A stretch of DNA of 64,000 nucleotides. It comes from Isoetes taiwanensis (taxonomy: Eukaryota; Streptophyta; Lycopodiopsida; Isoetales; Isoetaceae). Positions 31,699 to 44,521 of this stretch are shown here, piece by piece. Where the stretch lies: the NCBI GenBank assembly GCA_021234155.1, contig JAJEKV010000001.1, forward strand, positions 19,301,382 through 19,365,381. The letters are read 5' to 3'. The translations under genes and the position numbers were made by a program. The notes beneath the pieces were generated by a model that saw only the letters and a list, made by a program, of their open reading frames with translations, searched no databases and was not told the origin of the DNA. Position 1 is the stretch's first letter; every line of letters begins with the position of its first letter.

Positions 31699-32358
31699 TG
31701 TTAGGATCTTATAAGAAATGTCTAGTCTATTTTATTCAATGGTCTATGCTTGCAAACTATCAAACTTTAAATAAGAACACAATAATGCAAGTAGACAATG
31801 AACTTATTGCCTAATAACCATATAGGCAAAGAACTTATTTACACTCGAGAGCTCAGGCATTCATTTTGAATGAATCCTTTTGCACAGAACAACCTACGCA
31901 CATTTTTGATCTGATATTTCTCATTATATTTATAATCCGGCACCAATTCTCATGGAATCGGCACCGATCTTAGCGTCGGTTTAGCACAGTGCTATATTTG
32001 AATTGAAACTTGGCTCGATCTTATTTGACCGCCATTTATAACTGTATCTAACCATTGAAAACCTAAGGTCCTTATTAAGATGCATATCGAACCATTACCT
32101 TAGGTTTTCTTCAAACCATTGAACTTTTACCATAAGATAACCTTCACCATTGAACTTCATATATCAACCTTAACTTCATAGCCAGGCTTAGTTCTAACTT
32201 TGCATTCATGCACATGCACCCAATGCAACCTGTTAGATTTTCATCATACGATCCCAAACATTCTTATAATGTTTTTCCTTCTAGATCTTTAGTTTACCAG
32301 AACAATTCTGGCTAATAGAACTGCATCATAATATTATAATATGAACCCATTCTCTTCA
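31699..32358 (-). repeat. copia 3' LTR
   Basis: 660 bp, TG...CA ends (TGTTAGG ... CTCTTCA as written on the plus strand). Nearly identical to 57845-58508. Confidence 0.95.
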
Positions 32359-32372
32359 CTCTCCCTTCATAT
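32359..32372 (-). other. Polypurine tract
   Basis: On the minus strand GAAGGGAGAG directly abuts the 3' LTR; primer for plus-strand DNA synthesis. Confidence 0.75.
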
Positions 32373-33367
32373 TATAATCTTTGCAACTGATCAAACTTCT
32401 CAGATATTTAAACTTTGGCTCTGCTAATGCCTTGGTAAGTATGTCTGCTAGTTGCTTATCTGTTTGTACATATTCAACCTGTATAATATTCTTACTCACC
32501 AGATCTCTGATAAAATGTGCCTCCAGTTCAATATGCTTTGTCTTTTCATGTAAAATGGGATTTTTGGTCATAGCAATACAACTTGTGCTGTCAGAGAATA
32601 GTATTAATGGATCTTCTTGCTGCATTCCAATCTCATTCAATAGTCTTCTGCTCCAGACCATTTCTTTAGCTGCAAGTGTTGTAGCAGAATATTCTGCTTC
32701 TGCAGATGAAAGTGCTATGGCACTTTGTTTCTTGCATTTCCATGAAATAGGGCCACCTCCTAACATTAAAACAAATCCAGATGTAGACTTTTTTTCATCT
32801 GGATCCCCTCCCCAGTCTGAATCACAATAAGATTCAAGTCTAAGATTATTGGAATTAAACATGATTCCATGATTTACTGTCCCCTTCAAATACCTAATCA
32901 CTCTTTTTGCAGCTTGCCAATGCAATATACCAAAATTGTTGCAATATCTGCTCAATATATTGACAACATATGAAATATCAGGCCTGGTACTATTTGCCAA
33001 ATAAAGGAGACATCCTATTAATTCCCTGTAAGGCAAATGTTGAACTTCATTCTTCTCTTTATCAGTTTGAGGGCATTGATCCATTGATATCTTGTTCCCT
33101 GGCACCATTGGGGTTTTTACCTCTTTGCAACTTTCCATGTTGAATCTTTTGAGTATTCCCATAATATTCTGTCCTTGTGACAGAGTCATAATCTTATTGC
33201 TCCTGTCCCTATATACTTCTATCCCTAAAAACCTTTTAAGTTCCCCCAGATCACTCATTTTGAATCTGCTTTTCAGTATGTCTTTGCATTTTTGTAATAT
33301 TCTGAGGTTACTGCTGATCATCACATTAGGCTATATAACAGAATTCTGCACCTTCTTTAAATAAATA
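32373..33367 (-). pseudogene. copia pol, 3' part: end of reverse transcriptase and RNase H
   Basis: Open from about 33324 ('MISSNLRILQ', just after the YVDD position) through 'SDLGELKRFLGIEVYRD', 'GCLLYLANSTRPDISYVVN' and the RNase H motifs 'CDSDWGGDPDEKKSTSGF' and 'ALSSAEAEYSATTLAAKE', ending 'VQTDKQLADILTKAL'. Upstream of 33324 an in-frame stop and small deletions replace the expected YVDD catalytic box. The host sequence meets Helitron 1 at 33367/33368. Confidence 0.9.
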
Positions 33368-33395
33368 CTAGTTATGGTGCCCGGCGTTGCCGGGC

Positions 33396-36300
33396 TTTAG
33401 TAGCAATTTGAAGAGGTGGTTTTTCATTGTTTTATTTATGGCAACTTTTACGAAGATGATTTTATGGTCGGGTGTTGTTGGGCTTCAGGAACCTTTTGCA
33501 AATTTATGGTGTAATGTTAAAGCAACAAAGCAGAACTGTCTTTGTGATCTAAATCTTAAACCAAATTGTCATTATAGAAATATATAGTTGCACATTGATG
33601 CGCATAACAACAATTTTTACGCATGTAGCCATATGTACAATGCCTAGCTATATGTGAGAGGAATGGACGGAGCAATCCACAAAGATGATCCACATTGGGC
33701 TGGCAAATTCCAACTCTTCAGCATATGGAAAAAGAAGCATTTAGATATCTTGAAGCATTTATTTAGGTGTTTTTTTGTTGATAGGAGGTGAGGTAGGGGA
33801 GGTTTACATTTGTACTAACAATTACGAAGGGCATAAAATTGTGAGCATAAAATACGAAGGGCATAAAATTGTGAGCATAAAATCGAGTTGTGGACTTATA
33901 ACCATATAAATCCATAACATGGAAAATGCAATAATGTAGTGTCTATAAAGCATTTTTATTGTATTGAGTTTTCCTAATGGCCTGAGGTGTATATCTACAA
34001 AGTGCAATCCTCCAATTGACCATAGCATTGGACTCTAATCCTCAAGGCAACATGCAATGGGCAAAGGCATAACTCATGATCAACGTTACTGTAGTTGAAG
34101 TGGAGCGTGCCCTTGTACTATACTACATTTTTTGTAAACGTAAGACCCCACTATACTACATTTTTTATTGTTTATAGTTTGTGTTCATCTAGACATTATA
34201 ATTGTTAAACTCAATTTTCATTTAAATGAAACCACTTTAGTGTAAGGTGTACCGCAGAAGTATTAAGTTGTATTCATGGGGCAACCACACCAAAATAATA
34301 CACAGGCAAGACATGATGAAATTGCAAATAAGGAATAAATAAGGCTAAATCATGTGATACTCGTTATTGTTGCATATGCATATAGCACAATGTGATGTTA
34401 ATCTATCATCCATTGTTCAAATTTGGTTTTATTAAAGCCCAATGTTTGCAATGCAAGGGATCTTTGTCATGTCAACCCCCATCTATATAACCATTTAAGT
34501 CAACAATTATGAACCAATGACTCGATGGCTTTTTGAATTTTTTGTAAAACCATTAGAGTTGAAGAACGATTATGTTTGTCAAATGTCCCTATGATGCATG
34601 CCCCTATAAACAGCTAAACTATTGTTTTGCTGCAAGTAGCATCTTATGGACATGCCAAGCTTAAGCCTTCAAACCCAAGGTAGGATCTGGAATGAGCCGT
34701 AGATATAGAAAATGTTCCTTCAAATGCTCAGAATAATAATTTGTCTTTGTGTTCATTTTTGGGCTTACAAAAAGGGTCCCAATTTGAGACAGAATGCCAA
34801 AAGCAATCTGTTATAAAAGCATTCAACGTTGCTTCATATGCAAATATCTTAGATTTTACAGATAGAATACATGTTCTAAGGTTGTTGCCGCATTTACCAT
34901 GTGTTACTGGCTTGTGATATCAGATTCTTCTAATAACTGGGTAGATCAATTTTCCATGGAGGGCTGAGAACTGATGCACCAAAGAGGATCTACCAACAAA
35001 ATGCCTGAATGTAGCTGAGCCTCGGCTTCAATAGATGCATCAAATCCAATTTGTGATGCTGGTATATCTGATTGTCAAAGCAAAGGCAAAAGTGTGAAAC
35101 AGGTTCTTCAATGTTGCAACAGGAACTTCAAAACCATACTTGAAATACCAAACTTTTCGTTTCCATGGCCTTGACTGCCTGTTTTGGCCAATGAATCATT
35201 CCAACTCCCCAAAAGAGAATCAAACAATTTCAAAGACATTCTACAATTCTTAGATAAAGCCATTCATCCTCACATGGTTTAAGTATTTTATTCTCACATG
35301 ATAAAGTATTTCACATTTGCATTTACATACAGTCAGTTAATGCATGGAAATTTGCAAAGAACACAACTATGTAAAGCTACAGAGATCATCGTCGTCCAAC
35401 ACTATATGCCTCCATCAATTACTACGATGAGAAAGAATCACTTTTTAGCAGAAGTTCAAGGCAGAGGCTGGACAAATTCCCAGCTATGCTAGTTAAGTAC
35501 TTAGCATTGGCAGAAGCCTTACAGTGATGGGAAGGAACCTTCAAGAAAGGGAACTTCGTAAAGCTATAGAATCTATCGTCATCATTGCTAAGTGAAGCTC
35601 CATCTTAACATGATTTTATTGCTTTTTGAAGAGAGTTATTTCAACACTAAGTACTACACCGTACATGCCTCCACCAGTGACCACGATGATAAATAATCAC
35701 TACTTTAGCCAAATGTCAAATTTTAGCCAAATGTCAAGGCAGAGGCTGGCTAAATTTCACAGAAAAGCTTCAGAAAAGACATGGCTAACTGGTTCAAACA
35801 GAAAATACGCAGATTCTATAGAAAGAAGACTCCTATGCGTAATATACTCATTGGATAGCTGTAATCCTAAGCTGGAGGCTGTGCAATTATGTATACCACC
35901 TTAATTAGTACATAATTAGAAATATGCTTGATACAGACATATACATGATTTGTAGTGGAAAATATTGCATAATAATATGGGTATATGCACATGACTTGTA
36001 ACAAAAAATATTGCATTAGAGAGAAATCCATACATACCTCTTTCTTAGAAAACTTTGTTGCAATTCTATACCCTCATAGCTTCTCCTGCAGTTAAATAGA
36101 AATATAGTCTTGGTGGAGATATTAATCCGAACAGCTCATCCATATGTAAAAGCAGTACACCATTAGACCTGCAACAATATCAACAGCCAGGCAGCACTGA
36201 GTTTACATATAAAGAGAATGACATGACATGATCCCAGAAAAATTAAGTCACCTAATTGCTTTGAAGGTATATGAAAATGCAAAGCAAAAGAAGACAACAC

Positions 36301-37400
36301 AAATGATAGGTCAGAATCCTGTTAGACATGACCAGAAATGGAATGTAATGGATACAAATACACCCAGGCATTGGATGGATAAGGAAGTACAGCTAATATT
36401 ATGTCTTTTAGTCCAGAACTGGCCAGGCTAAGAAGGAGCGCACAAAATAGTATGCATCTAACACCATAGCCAGACCACCATAATAGCAAATCTTCTACGT
36501 TTCAGTTTAGGCACAATCACTCCCATGGGCTATGGTGCCATAATGCATAATGCATTGTAATGTAACTTGAACTTCTATTCTATTTATTTTTAGTGCAAGG
36601 CCATGGTATATGGTTGCATGCTATGTATGGTTGCAACTGTGCACATGTCTGCAAAAAATACATCTTACCCAGTTTGTTTGATGGCAGCATCTCAAGCAAG
36701 CTACCATCAAATTGGGAAGTTAAGCTTTGTACCTATGTCATCTTCCTTTAAAATTCTCCCTCCTGGAGTATCTACTAAAAGCACTTTTCAAGTTACAGAT
36801 TACAAATATTGTGCATACTGAATTACCTGTTTCTTTCTCAGCGTCCTATTTTCTTCTTTGATGTTTTCAAATCAACTATATAAGCCTGCAAACTTCACGG
36901 AAATGTTTCTACTGGATTATTCCTCGACCAATATATACATATACATAGGACAATTTATGCATACGCATGAGCTCATAATACTCACCCCACCAAATCAAAT
37001 AGGAATTACTGTGTCGTATTTAATTAAAGTGGGACTCATTCCATTCCCATTTTTTTTCGGAACCCTGTCAATTTACATAAAAAGAAGCACCCCGACCCCA
37101 AAACTGGCCATAATTGGAATTTTTGTCTATTAGTGTGCATCCAAGCTTTCTTCCAGTTTCATTGGATAGCGAGTCGAGAACAAGAACAATGCAACTCAAA
37201 CATAGGAATTTCATTACAGATTGAAACCAAAGTTCTAGTCGAAAAAGATTCTTAGTTGGATATTTTGGCTCTATTTTCTTGGGTGGGTAGACTCTTGATC
37301 TTTAATTCCAACAAAAATTAAGCAAATTGTTAACTTAATCACCAAAAAATACTAGTTTTGAGATACGTTATATTTATAAATGGGCTCATTACAATATATA
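33396..37400. other. Helitron 1, left third: no gene recognised
   Basis: AT-rich. A 30-bp unit ('acgaagggcataaaattgtg' then 'agcataaaat') occurs twice at 33825-33884. A diverged duplication of about 120 bp ('catgcctcca', then 'aaggcagaggctgg') links 35375-35490 with 35570-35770. No ORF is supported. Confidence 0.45.
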
Positions 37401-37759
37401 TTATAGTGGGTGAAGAGACCATAGTGGTCGAATGGGCACAATGATTACACGCTCTTCACACATGAACCACCTAGTGCAAAGGGCGCGTGGAGCTCTCTCC
37501 AAGTCACGGAGCAACTTACAGACGATAGAAATTTGTATGAGGAGTTCCTTCATGGGCCACGTGCTTGTATGTCCAACTGATGTCACCACCCTCTTCTCGG
37601 CACCTTTCTTCAATGAACTAGTCTTTTCATTGCTCCCAAGCATGTACTATCCGGGTTGAGATAAGGGCGCAAAAGACAAAATCAAGTTAGTCAAGTGATG
37701 CTACAGCAAAAAAAAAAATAAAATAAAACACAATTCTTAGGGCCATTTTTGGAAAATAC

Positions 37760-38350
37760 AGGCCTGAGAGCCTTTCTCGACTCGCGAGTCGAGAAAGGTA
37801 GCTCAGAGGGAAAAACACAGGTCAGAAGGCCTTTCTCGAGACGAGAAAGGCAGTTCAAAGCGAAAAACGCAGGTTTTAGGGGTTAGAAGGCCTTTCTCGA
37901 CTCGCGAGTCGAGAAAAGGCAGCTCAAAGCAAAAACGCGAGGTTTTAGGGGTCAAAAGGCCTTTTCGACTCATGAAGATCGAGAAAGGCAGCTCAAAGCA
38001 AAAACCAGCGAGGTTTTAGGGGTGAAGGCCTTTTCGAAGCGAAATGAAAAAGCAAACTCAAAAAAAACGCAGTTTTTAGAGTCGAGAAAGGCAGTTCAAA
38101 GCGAAAAACACAGGTTTTAGGGGTCAGAAGGCCTTTCTCGACTCGCCGCGAGTCGAAAAGGCGACTCAAAGCCAAAAAACGGGTTTGAGGGCCTTTCTCG
38201 ACTCGTGAGTCGGGAAAGGCAGCTCAGACTAAAAAAAGGCAATTACAAGGGCCAGAGATTATTTTTTGGGTCTGAGGCCCTTTCTCGACTCGCGAGTCGA
38301 GAAAGAGCCTCTCAGGGCCCCTTTCTCGACTCGTGAGTCGAGAAAGGCAG
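37760..38350. repeat. Array of perfect palindromes
   Basis: TCTCGACTCGCGAGTCGAGA or close variants occurs about eight times (near 37774, 37833, 37888, 37960, 38135, 38200, 38282, 38323). Each is embedded in a repeat of about 60-75 bp ('ggcagctcaaagc', 'aaaaacgcaggttttagggg'). The intact copies are 26-28 bp self-complementary. One isolated relative is at 40253-40275. Confidence 0.85.
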
Positions 38351-38359
38351 CTCAAAGTG

Positions 38360-39590
38360 CAAAATGCAGTTCTAAGCCCTTCAAACATCATATTACTATA
38401 CGTTTATTCACATGTGATCAAACATACAACAAATGTGGCGAACCTACTTGTCTACAAACATAGTTTCTACCTCCAATATCATAAAGTGCAAATCATTATT
38501 AGTTGCACCATATCCTATGTATTTTCCAAGTGCACACTATACCTATGCATTTTTTTTTTCTATGTATCACGTGACCCAAAAATAGAATCCCCATTCCCCC
38601 CCCCCCCTTTTTTTTTAGTATATCAATGTTTTCTAATAAACACAATATCTTATCCTATATATTTCCTAATAAATACAATATCTTATGTATTTCCTAAATG
38701 CACACCATAGCTATGCATTTCCTATGTATAACGTAGATAAAAAATAGTCACCCATTATATCAATGTTTTGACTTAAACATTGAAAATGTGCCTTGAAAAT
38801 GTGCCCCTATAATGGCAACATAATGTGCACAATGTGTGAAATTGGGGCATTATAAATAGGCGTCAATTTATTTAATAATATTTTAATCCTTCATACCCAC
38901 GCTATGTCAGTAGTTTTTTTTCTTATGTACACCCTATTATTCCACTTTTTTCCTCCCACCCATGTTTAAGTTTGAAATTTGAAATTGAAAAAGAGGGGGA
39001 GATTTGGTACATACCTTTGAATTGAAGAGATTTGGTACACATGAAATTGTGGCTATGGCGAACTCCCAAGATCGTGGCTATGGCGAACTCCCAAGAACGT
39101 GGCTATGGCACGGAGCTTTCGGCTTCCTATGGAGCTTTCGGCTTCCTATCAGGTTCGGCTTCCTTCCAAGCTCTCATCGGCTTCCTTCCAGCTTTCATCG
39201 GCTTCCAAGCTTTCCATCTGCTGTGCCGGATTTCCATTTCTTCATCTGGCATAGTATCCGAAGAAGTACAACCACAAAGCTTGGAAAGAACCATTTCTCA
39301 GAAAGCTTGGAAACGCCCCTGATCAGGTCGGATCAGAGCATAAAGTGGAGAAAGTTATCTGGATATGGCAGACTTGCCGGAGCAGAGGTCCGTCATGCGA
39401 GCTTTAAGACCCTTCCATTCCTTCACGGTAAGCCAGCTTTAAGACCCTTCCATTCCATTCCTTCACGGATTTCATGCAATGCAGGCGCTTCATTCCTTCA
39501 CGGATTTCATGCAATCCGGCAATGCAGCGCTTCAATCTGGCATACAGACCTTCAACGCAAAGCAAGAAATGTTGACGGATCTCAAGTGTC
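38360..39590. other. Helitron 1 middle, low-complexity repeats
   Basis: 'tcctatgtatttcctaa' repeats at 38500-38730, then short local duplications ('gtggctatggcgaactccc', 'gctttcggcttcctat', 'catcggcttcc') at 39045-39215. The long ORF here (39004-39648) is a product of this repetition. Confidence 0.4.
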
Positions 39591-39657
39591 CGTGTGGATC
39601 TCAAGTGCCCTGTTTGTGCCCTTTTATCTGCCTCTCCCTTTGTTGTAAGTATTAGTC
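39591..39657. repeat. 67-bp direct repeat, copy 1
   Basis: Matches 40160-40227 at nearly every base ('gtgtggatctcaagtgcc' ... 'cctttgttgtaagtattag'). The two copies bracket the transporter fragment. Confidence 0.8.
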
Positions 39658-39659
39658 CG

Positions 39660-40262
39660 TAAGGATCAGCCCTTACAGTATACAACAATCTGAAACAGAT
39701 AGGCATAGCACTGGGCTACTCGGATCTCCACACAAACACGTTCGTGGCACTGCTGAGCATATGGGATTTCCTGGGAGGGGTAGGGTGCGGCTACTTGGCA
39801 GATCATCTGCTTAAAAAAGGAGTGCAGAGGCCGCTCTTGTTGGCGGTGGTCTTTGGGAATCGTGGCGGTGGGAAACACAGTCTTTGGGCTCGTTCCTTGG
39901 CTCCGTGTTGGTGGGTCTTCCTTACGGGGCTCTGTGGGCCGTCGTTTACACCACCATAGCTGAAATCTTTGGCCTCAAAAACCACGCTACCCTCCAGAAC
40001 ATTACTGCGTTGCGCGCTCAGGGGCACTTCCTCCTCTGTTGGACTCATTTGGGTTCTGTATGACCGCCCGCGTGCGGTTCGCGCCCACAAGCTTGACCAC
40101 TGCTTTGGGTCGCATTGTTATCGGACTACCTTCTTCGTCATGGCCTCGGTTTTGCTGCCCGTGTGGATCTCAAGTGCCACTGTTTGTGCCCTTTTATACG
40201 CCTCTCCCTTTGTTGTAAGTATTAGTCAGGTGTCTTTGGAATTAAATTGCTTTCTCGACTAG
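39660..40262 (+). pseudogene. Nodulin-like / MFS transporter gene fragment
   Basis: Plus strand, frameshifted: 'GSALTVYNNLKQIGIALGYS', 'FVALLSIWDFLGGVGCGYLA' (39735-39800), 'QRPLLLAVV', then after frame changes 'YGALWAVVYTTIAEIFGLK' (39925) and 'CFGSHCYRTTFFVMASVLLP' (40100). These match successive transmembrane segments and the late C-x-G-x-x-C-x-x-x-x-F motif of plant nodulin-like/NFD4-type major facilitator proteins. At least three frameshifts; the N-terminal half is missing. It is opposite in strand to the Helitron. Captured and dead. Confidence 0.65.
40160..40227. repeat. 67-bp direct repeat, copy 2
   Basis: Partner of 39591-39657. Here it is in frame with the transporter's last membrane segment ('VWISSATVCALLYASPF'). 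Confidence 0.8.
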
Positions 40263-40269
40263 TGGGTCG

Positions 40270-40745
40270 AGAAAGGTTTTAAATGGAGTATTGATTTAAT
40301 TTAATTTATATTTGATTAATTAATTAGCTTAATTAATCTAATTATCTTAATTAATTATTGATTATATATTAATAATTAATACTTTTTGGAGGGGGAGGGC
40401 TTGTCCCCTTTGCCCCTCCCGTTCCTCCTTGCTCCTCCCCTTTGCCCCTTTTGCCCCTTTGCTCTCCCTCCCTCCCCTCCCCTCCCTCCCCTCCCTCCTT
40501 CCTTTGCCCCTCCCCTTTGCCCCTCAGTCCCTCCTTTGCTCCTCCCCCTTTGCCCCTCCCCTCCTCTTTTTGCCCTCTTTGCCCCTCCCCTCCTCCTTTG
40601 CCCTTTTGCTCTCCTCTCCTCTCCCTGCCCTTGCCCCTTCTTCCAACTTATCCTCTTCCCCTCTTCAACGTGTGGCTCCTCCCTCTTTCTCCTCCTACCC
40701 TTCTCCTTATCAAGGTGTGCCCCCTCTCCCTCCCCTCTTTTTTTT
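40270..40745. repeat. AT-only block then polypyrimidine tract
   Basis: 40280-40385 is almost pure A/T with 'ttaattaatt' palindromes. 40390-40745 is almost pure C/T on the plus strand ('ccctttgcccctcc' units). ORFs through it are artefacts. Confidence 0.8.
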
Positions 40746-43220
40746 TTTCTGTATGAGTCCCATTTTCAGCCCGAGTCCCAAATTGCGAGATTTGACCCAC
40801 TTTAATTAAATGCGACTTTACACCGATGTTTTCCTGGAAGATTTGGAGTTGAAAGACACTTCTGAGCTGCCAAAAGCAATGGTGACAGTACATATTCTAT
40901 GTCTTAGATCTATTAAAAATACTGTAAACACAAACATATCAAATTTAGCTCTATAAAACTGTAACAACCATTTTAAGCAAGGCAAATATGTAGCATAATA
41001 ACAGGGGGTTTTCTTTGTGTTTTTGTACGCTTTTCACAAAGGTTTTCCTAAGATTTCATGGCGTATTCGAATGGATGTACTAATGCGTACATCTAGAGTG
41101 CACCATTTCTTAGTCGTCGATTTAGTTTTTTTTTTTCAATGGTCCAACATCCAAGGGCTCACAACAAAAGCCCTCTTTTTATTTTAGGGGCTGAACATGC
41201 AAGCCTCTCGTTGATAGCATTTTAGGGCATTTTGTGGCTTCTTTCTGAAAATTGGTGCATTTAGGGCTAGGCCTTCTAGAGCCGAGGTTGATTGCGATGC
41301 TTCAGATTTCTTGGAAGCCTGCAAGCAAAAGGGAAAAACTGCGGGAAATAATCCCAAATTTTATGCTCTCTTGCTCCAGCGATTATGGTTCTGCAGCATA
41401 TCGTAGCAAGAGGCAGCTAATGCTCCGTGTATTTGTTTAAGATCAAAGGAACAGATGGCAGAACAAGCGGGTTGCATAAGGAATGAGGGGTTCACGGAAA
41501 GAAGCAGTTCAGAAATTTCGTCAATAAGCTTTCAAGTCGAGCAATTCCACCATAGAATCTCTGACATGGGCACTCTAACATCAACTAACGAGGGCAAGCC
41601 ACACCAAGAGGGGTTCGATGAGTGCGCTTTTTTGCGGTATTGTGGACCACTTTCATTCCGTCGTCAAGTGCTCCCCACAATTTGAAACTTGTCTGAGCTT
41701 TTTAAAATACTAGATAAACTAGAAGCGGGATCTCCCTCCTTTTCCTTCTTATCTTTGATTCGTCAAAGATGGATGGCAAGCGAGCGGAAGCACGAGCTTT
41801 TTTGAGCTTTTTTTGCAGATGGATGAGGACGGAATGAAGCATGCAGAAGAATGGCATCCTTCCTTTTTGTTTTTTACAGAAAGCGTAGGCGAGGGCCGGT
41901 TCAATCAGTAACGATAAAACAACATGGCGAGGGCACAAGATTGGCATATATTTTATAGCAATGGAGGCTGGCTTCTTGCGGCTCTTTCGAAATATTCAAG
42001 AAGCATTATACGCAACATCTTGAGACATTCTTTACGTAGCAAGCGGGCAATGAGCGAGAGGAGGTGGCAAAAAGCGGATGGTGATTGATTCCTCTATAGA
42101 TCCGATAGCGAGGGTATGGTGAAGAAACAACTGAATGTTTTTCTGTGCTCCATCCTTTTTTCTGTACATTCAGCAGCAGGAAAAAGAAATAATCATGGCA
42201 TGTTCAAGTATAGCATGTTCAAGTACGATGTTAGATACGCCATGTTCTTGGCTGCAATGTTCGCCAATCCATTGGCGTTAACCTTGCTTTGTAGCAATAC
42301 GTCCGGACAATATCTTGGACAGATTGGGCTATACACCGGACAATATCTTGGACAGATTGGAACATTCTTTGCCTTTGTTCGAGTTTTATTTCCCTCTTGG
42401 TGATACCTCGGCTATTGTATATTGTCTATCCTCATTGGTGAATATGTAAAAGCGATCCGGATGCTTCAAACTTAGCAAGGGAAAAGCGGATCAGATCCGA
42501 GTGCTCGCCTTGCCACGGGGATAACCTGTGAAAGGAATATGGAGGCATGGCTTATGCTCACTTGTTTTCGGACATCCGTTATTTCCTCGCCATGTTCTTG
42601 ACTATGCCATTCTATTACGTGGCGAAGCTAATGTTTACTTGTCGGCTTGTATTGCCTCAATTTCGGCGCGACTTATGTATATGAAGTATATGTCGAGAAA
42701 CTATCTCTGTGCAAGCCACGGCGCGACTTCGGATCCTCACAGTTCTCACGAACATTTGTTAAGGGTTTGTAAGCCCGAAGCTAGGTCTGCTATAGTGCAA
42801 TTATATATCGGACAATAGTTCTCACTCCTTTACTAAAACAATTGGGGCAAGTTGTTTTTCAAGTGCCAATTCTTGTTGACTTTCATGTGTGACAGGGTTT
42901 ATACTTGTTGCAGGCATCAAAGTGGATGTACAAAATGAAGTCAAGGAGATCCCATTAAGGACATGTCTATTGGTGGCATTTTGTGTATCATATTTAGAAC
43001 AGTGCGGTAAAGGGGTTCTTTGTAAAAGGTTTGCAAGTTGCAACTTGGATTTAAAACTCCATTTGAGCTATTTGGTAATTGAGCTCAAACATTAGCGAAG
43101 AGGATGTTGTCACCAATAAAAACCCCATATTTGCATCATTTTGCTCAATTTGTTTTTTTTATTCCAAGTGTGAAGTCACGTTGCTTGTTTTAGCCAGAAG
43201 GGCAAAAATTTTTTAACCTA
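40746..43220. other. Helitron 1 right part, unknown
   Basis: Several short plus-strand ORFs (41455-41685, 42116-42403, 42528-42818) without recognisable domains. A 38-bp unit with 'cggacaatatcttggacag' is duplicated at 42303-42360. Possibly further captured exons. Confidence 0.35.
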
Positions 43221-43609
43221 TAACAAAAACCATTACATTACACGCCTTTATATTAAATCCCCCTTCAAACCCCCTTTGGTTTGGGTGCATATTCACACGG
43301 GGGGTGACGTAGGGCAGCGAGAGCCCTTATAATTATGTTTTGCATGTACAAAATCAACATCATATAGTATATTATTTCAAATCTTATAGTATTTTGCGAA
43401 TCTTGCTATACAGTATAGCAAATTCTGTACATCTATACCCCACAAATGAGGAACTTTGTGTACGGTGTAGATTAAGGAATAAGGGGTGAATATGCCTATC
43501 CAACAGCTCTCGTTGCCCGGAGTCACCCCCCGTGTGAATATGCACCCAAACCAAAGGGGGTTTGAAGGGGGATTTAATATAAAGGCGTGTAATGTAATGG
43601 TTTTTGTTA
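43221..43609. mobile_element. Fold-back element (103-bp arms)
   Basis: TAACAAAAACCATTACATTA starts the left arm (43221-43323). The right arm (43507-43609) is its near-perfect reverse complement, through 'CCCCCTTTGGTTTGGGTGCA'. The loop is about 183 bp. No clear target duplication. Likely a MITE or fold-back transposon that inserted into the Helitron or its donor. Confidence 0.8.
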
Positions 43610-44521
43610 CTTCTTGTTGAACTTGAGCCCATGCCATATAATAGATGGGCATCATCCACGTTCGTCCAAAATTTTGTAATGCTCCAACATATGTACAGTC
43701 ACGGCTCACACTGAATAATAAGGTAGAAACCACAAATATTATAAGCTTATAAGCTTACATGCAGAGAATATTTCACTTGTAGATGAGCAGAAGAGCTTGA
43801 TCTTAGCTAATATGTGCTCCAATCACGCAAAGTAATCCTCGACCTGAAAGAAATAGGGCAGTAAACTCCGTTACCTAATTAGGCTTAAGCTGGAAGCATA
43901 ACAAATACAATATCATCTCATAGTTATCATGTTTTCTAAAATAGGTACAACTACTGCTGTAATGTGGACTGAAAGAAACCTCTAAAAAACGTGAAGCGTA
44001 TCCTGGCCATACCATGCCGAATCTACAAAAGCAAAGCACCGGGCCTTTAAATCATGAATTGCTGATAGCATATCCAGAGTACAGGTTTGAAACCAAAACG
44101 TAGACCCATATTTGTTGCAAAATTTAGCTCTTGAAACCATTTTATGAGTCAGATATCCATCTCGACCTGTCTGAATCCATGAAAAAACCTCCTACGGATC
44201 TTGTATCAACAAAGACAAAGATCAATCATCCGAAAAAGAGATAGAATCATACCTTATGGATGGTTTTCCTGCTCTGAATCTGACCCACTAACGGTTTGCA
44301 CAGAAAAAGAGGGCAAATCATGGCATAATGCATGCCGATCTGGCCGAGATTAGAAAGGGAAGAATAAAAATCTAAATCATAGCAGAGGAAAATTTTGCAA
44401 TTTTTGGCAAATCGGAAAGATTTCCGGCAGCCAAAATATCCCAAAACCTTAGGAAATTAATTTAAGGGAAAATTCCAAAAAGTTTTCGGAACCTCAGAAA
44501 AACCGAATTTAAACAATAGGA
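43610..44521. other. Helitron 1, 5' terminal region
   Basis: No gene recognised. On the minus strand the element starts here with TCCTATTGTTTAAATTCGG. Confidence 0.5.

Larger units (their letters stand above)
33368..44521 (-). mobile_element. Helitron 1 (non-autonomous, 11.15 kb)
   Basis: Minus strand: starts TCCTATTG at 44521 and ends CTAG at 33368, after a perfect 7-bp hairpin (GCCCGGC AAC GCCGGGC, 33379-33395). Flanks are host A and T. Taking it out leaves the copia reading frame continuous across the junction ('DDGN' to 'FKEGAEF'), with no target duplication. These are the defining Helitron traits. I see no Rep or helicase ORF, so it depended on a partner. Cargo includes a transporter fragment, a palindrome array and a fold-back element. 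Confidence 0.9.

Noticed and set aside
32381-32830. 149-codon plus-strand ORF
   Set aside because: Antisense shadow of the copia RNase H coding region.
39004-39648. 214-codon ORF
   Set aside because: Built from local duplications ('gctatggcgaactcc', 'catcggcttcc'), no domain, and it overlaps the captured transporter region in another frame.
40386-40805. Proline-rich ORFs in three frames
   Set aside because: Polypyrimidine artefact.
33368-44521. Rep/helicase gene of an autonomous Helitron
   Set aside because: No long ORF and no HUH or helicase motif seen in either Helitron.
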